From the NCBI GenBank assembly GCA_028872975.1, contig JAGWNV010000159.1, positions 1 to 6,229 of the forward strand: a DNA stretch of 6,229 bases, given 5' to 3'. Both the position numbers and the translations under genes were made by a program. The stretch is from Acidobacteriota bacterium. Lineage in GTDB: Bacteria; Actinomycetota; Acidimicrobiia; Acidimicrobiales; UBA8190. Under the pieces are notes generated by a model that saw only the letters and a program-made list of their open reading frames with translations, was not told the origin of the DNA and did not search any database. How positions within the stretch are numbered: the stretch's first letter is position 1; the number at the start of each line of letters is the position of its first letter. Shown here in pieces: positions 4,691 to 6,229 of the stretch.

Positions 4691-5768
4691 GCCCGGGCCG
4701 GAGGTCCCCACCCCCACCGGTGCGCCGCTGCGGGCCGCCCTCGTCGGCTACGGCCTCGCCGGGCGCTGGTTCCACCGGCCCCTGATCGGGGCCCAGCCCG
4801 GCATCGAGGTGGTCACCGTGGTGACCGCCGACGCCGGCCGGCGGGCCCAGGCGGCACAGGACCTGCCCGGGGTCGCCCTCCTGGAGCGCCCTGGGGAGCT
4901 GTGGCGAGCCGAGGGCCACGACCTCGTCGTCGTCGCCACCCCGACGGCGACCCACCGGGGCCTCGGGGCCGCCGCCCTTCGCCGGGGCCTGCCGGTGGTG
5001 ATGGAGAAGCCCCTCGGGCCCGACCGTCGCCAGGGCGCGGCGCTCGCCGTCCTGGCCGCCGAGCGCGGGCTCGGGCTCTTCCCCTTCCACAACCGGCGTT
5101 GGGACGCCGAGCACCTGACCCTGCGGCGGCTCCTCGCCGAAGGCACCCTGGGCCGGGTCCTCCGCTACGAGTCCCGGTTCGAGCGCTGGCGCCCGGCGCC
5201 CTCCCCGGGCGCCTGGCGCGAGGTCCCCGGGACCGGGGCTGGGGTGCTCCTCGATCTCGGGGTCCACCTCGTCGACCAGGCGCTCGACCTCTTCGGCCCC
5301 GTCGCCTCGGTCTACGGCGAGGTGGCGGCGAGACGGGGCGGCGCCGACGACGACGTCTTTCTCGCCCTCGAGCACCGAGCCGGCGTCCGGTCGCACCTCT
5401 GGGCCGGTGCCCTGGCCGCCGCCCCCGGTCCCCGCCTGCGGGTCCTCGGCTCGGAGGGTGCCTTCGTGGCCCCCTTCCTCGACGGGCAGGAGGCCGCACT
5501 CCGTGCCGGGATGCAGGCCGGTGCCCCCGGCTTCGGCGTCGAGCCGGCCGAGCGGTGGGGCGCGTTGCACCGGGGCGACGACGCCACCCACCCGGCCACG
5601 CCGGTGCCGAGCGAGCGCGGGGACTGGCCCGCCTTCTACCGGCAGGTGGTGGACGCCCTCGTGACTGGCGGACCGGCGCCGGTCGGGGCGGGCGAGGCGC
5701 TCGACGTCCTCGAGGTCCTCGACGCGGCGCGGCTGAGCGCCCACCGAGGACGGGTCGTGAGGCTCTGA
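4665..5768 (+). CDS. Gfo/Idh/MocA family NAD(P)-dependent oxidoreductase
   Basis: A 367-residue sugar or polyol dehydrogenase-type enzyme. The N-terminal Rossmann domain shows GYGLAG (28-33), ATPTATH (91-97) and the EKP motif with catalytic K115 (114-116). The C-terminal domain has NRRWD (143-147) and the active-site stretch GAGVLLDLGVHLVD (201-214), with D207 and H211. NRRWD, followed by LAEGTLGRV and the later WGVEPE-like segment (here FGVEPAERWG), points to the YdgJ/YhhX/IolW branch, which includes scyllo-inositol dehydrogenases. The GTG start overlaps the permease end by 26 bp; a short GGAGA lies 1-2 nt before it, and no other usual start codon lies before the Rossmann strand. About 20 Pro/Ala-rich residues precede the domain. 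Context suggests it oxidises or reduces the imported sugar or its product; the exact substrate is not evident. Confidence 0.92.
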   Translation: MPSPAASAEPGPEVPTPTGAPLRAALVGYGLAGRWFHRPLIGAQPGIEVVTVVTADAGRRAQAAQDLPGVALLERPGELWRAEGHDLVVVATPTATHRGLGAAALRRGLPVVMEKPLGPDRRQGAALAVLAAERGLGLFPFHNRRWDAEHLTLRRLLAEGTLGRVLRYESRFERWRPAPSPGAWREVPGTGAGVLLDLGVHLVDQALDLFGPVASVYGEVAARRGGADDDVFLALEHRAGVRSHLWAGALAAAPGPRLRVLGSEGAFVAPFLDGQEAALRAGMQAGAPGFGVEPAERWGALHRGDDATHPATPVPSERGDWPAFYRQVVDALVTGGPAPVGAGEALDVLEVLDAARLSAHRGRVVRL

Positions 5769-5786
5769 GCCCGGGACCGCCCGGGC
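5769..5786 (+). terminator. GC hairpin directly after the oxidoreductase stop
   Basis: GCCCGGG (5769-5775) and CCCGGGC (5780-5786) form a perfect 7-bp stem with loop ACCG, starting on the first base after TGA. No T-tract follows. A second stem, GGCGCCG (5784-5790) with CGGCGCC (5802-5808), overlaps the right arm by 3 bases, so the two compete or merge. This is the likely end of the importer operon. Confidence 0.55.
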
Positions 5787-5822
5787 GCCGCCTCCGTCGG
5801 CCGGCGCCGAGACGCCCACGCT

Positions 5823-5840
5823 GTTGCGCGTGCGTTGCGC
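5823..5840 (+). repeat. GTTGCGC direct repeat upstream of glgE
   Basis: GTTGCGC occurs at 5823-5829 and 5834-5840, an 11-bp period that would put both copies on one DNA face. Further on, CCGTG-TAG-CACGG (5857-5869) is a small inverted repeat, with another CACGG at 5874-5878. No convincing promoter is seen in this gap: TTGCGC (5835-5840) and TAGCAC (5862-5867) are 21 nt apart, which is too far. These are candidate regulatory sites only. Confidence 0.25.
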
Positions 5841-5952
5841 CCCCCGGAGCGGCGTCCCGTGTAGCACGGTCGGCACGGGGGTAGGGAGCCGGCGAGGCAC
5901 GAGGACGGGCGACCGCGGGAGCCCAGCGACAAGGAAGGTGGGGCGGCGCTCG

Positions 5953-6229
5953 ATGTCCCCGACGCGCGCCGGCGACCGGTCGGCGAAGCGGTCCACGGCG
6001 GAGAAGCCACGAGCGGCGGCCCCGGTCGGCGCCGTCGCACCGCTCCAGGGCGTCCGTGGGCGCGCCCGCGCCGTCGTCGAGGGTATCCGGCCCCAGGTGG
6101 ACGGCGGGCGGTTCCCGGCCAAGCGGGAGACGGGGGACGTCGTCGAGGTGGAGGCCGACGTCTACGCCGACGGCCACGACGAAGTGGCCGCCGAGCTCCG
6201 GTGGCGCCACGAGCGCGAGAAGGGCTGGC
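5953..6229 (+). CDS. glgE: GlgE, alpha-1,4-glucan:maltose-1-phosphate maltosyltransferase (N-terminus, partial)
   Basis: The first 92 codons are present, with no stop before the window edge. GlgE extends alpha-1,4-glucan by transferring maltosyl units from maltose 1-phosphate in the cytoplasm. The visible part matches the N-terminal domain of the family (DUF3416): VVEGIRPQVDGGRFPAKR (41-58), then GDVVEVEADVYADGHD (61-76) and AAELRWRH (79-86). The catalytic GH13 barrel lies beyond the window. A 35-residue Arg/Ala-rich tail precedes the domain. Start choice is open: the ATG at 5953 has only a G-rich stretch (5937-5943) before it, while an in-frame GTG at 5938 sits directly behind AAGGAA and would add five residues. 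It is separated from the sugar operon by a hairpin and 184 bp, so it probably starts another unit for glycogen or alpha-glucan metabolism. Confidence 0.87.
   Translation, partial: MSPTRAGDRSAKRSTAEKPRAAAPVGAVAPLQGVRGRARAVVEGIRPQVDGGRFPAKRETGDVVEVEADVYADGHDEVAAELRWRHEREKGW

Noticed and set aside
3044..4717. 557-residue open frame on the minus strand
   Set aside because: It is antisense to the ATPase and permease, rich in His/Asp/Gly/Arg low-complexity sequence with no domain. Such frames arise from G/C-biased third positions in high-GC genes.
3332..5768. A new multi-gene system hidden in the importer operon
   Set aside because: All four proteins belong to well-known families with intact motifs. 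The gene set is an ordinary sugar-uptake operon apart from the regulatory features reported.
5882..5887. TAGGGA as a -10 box for glgE
   Set aside because: It does not fit TAnnnT and has no matching -35 box.
4653..6122. 489-residue open frame on the minus strand
   Set aside because: It is antisense to the oxidoreductase, with compositionally biased sequence and no recognisable motif. The + strand protein carries complete family motifs.

Overview
The window is very GC-rich (roughly 70% by eye), with strongly G/C-ending codons, TAnnnT-type -10 boxes, a start that looks leaderless and a GlgE-type maltosyltransferase. This points to a high-GC actinobacterium or actinobacterium-like lineage; I cannot name a genus. 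All well-supported genes lie on the + strand. No tRNA, rRNA, CRISPR array, insertion sequence or phage gene was seen. No stretch longer than 300 bases lacks a gene.

Layout: (i) 1-95 is the left edge. It may hold the 5' end of a divergent minus-strand gene, and it carries a putative promoter for the next gene. (ii) 96-911 encodes an endonuclease/exonuclease/phosphatase (EEP) fold hydrolase, followed at once by a GC-rich hairpin. (iii) 912-1103 is a regulatory gap with a UUCG-capped hairpin, a good sigma70-like promoter and a 9-bp direct repeat overlapping the -10 box. (iv) 1104-5768 looks like one operon. It encodes a xylose-type sugar ABC importer (lipoprotein binding protein XylF-like, single-domain ATPase, XylH-like permease) and a Gfo/Idh/MocA oxidoreductase whose start overlaps the permease end by 26 bp. 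(v) A hairpin starts right after the oxidoreductase stop. After a 184-bp gap the N-terminal 92 codons of glgE begin and run off the right edge.

How the genes probably work together: the lipoprotein captures a pentose-like sugar outside the membrane. The permease dimer, driven by an ATPase homodimer, imports it. The oxidoreductase probably acts on that sugar, or on a polyol or keto product of it, with NAD(P). The binding-protein gene is separated from the ATPase gene by a 157-bp structured junction. It contains a perfect 14-bp hairpin, a second long-range stem, and a possible 23-codon ORF with a strong Shine-Dalgarno that ends in an ATGA overlap with the ATPase start. This junction and the direct repeat on the promoter are the most interesting unexplained elements. 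I did not find a clearly novel multi-gene system; the protein families are all known, and the novelty, if any, is regulatory and in the oxidoreductase's substrate.
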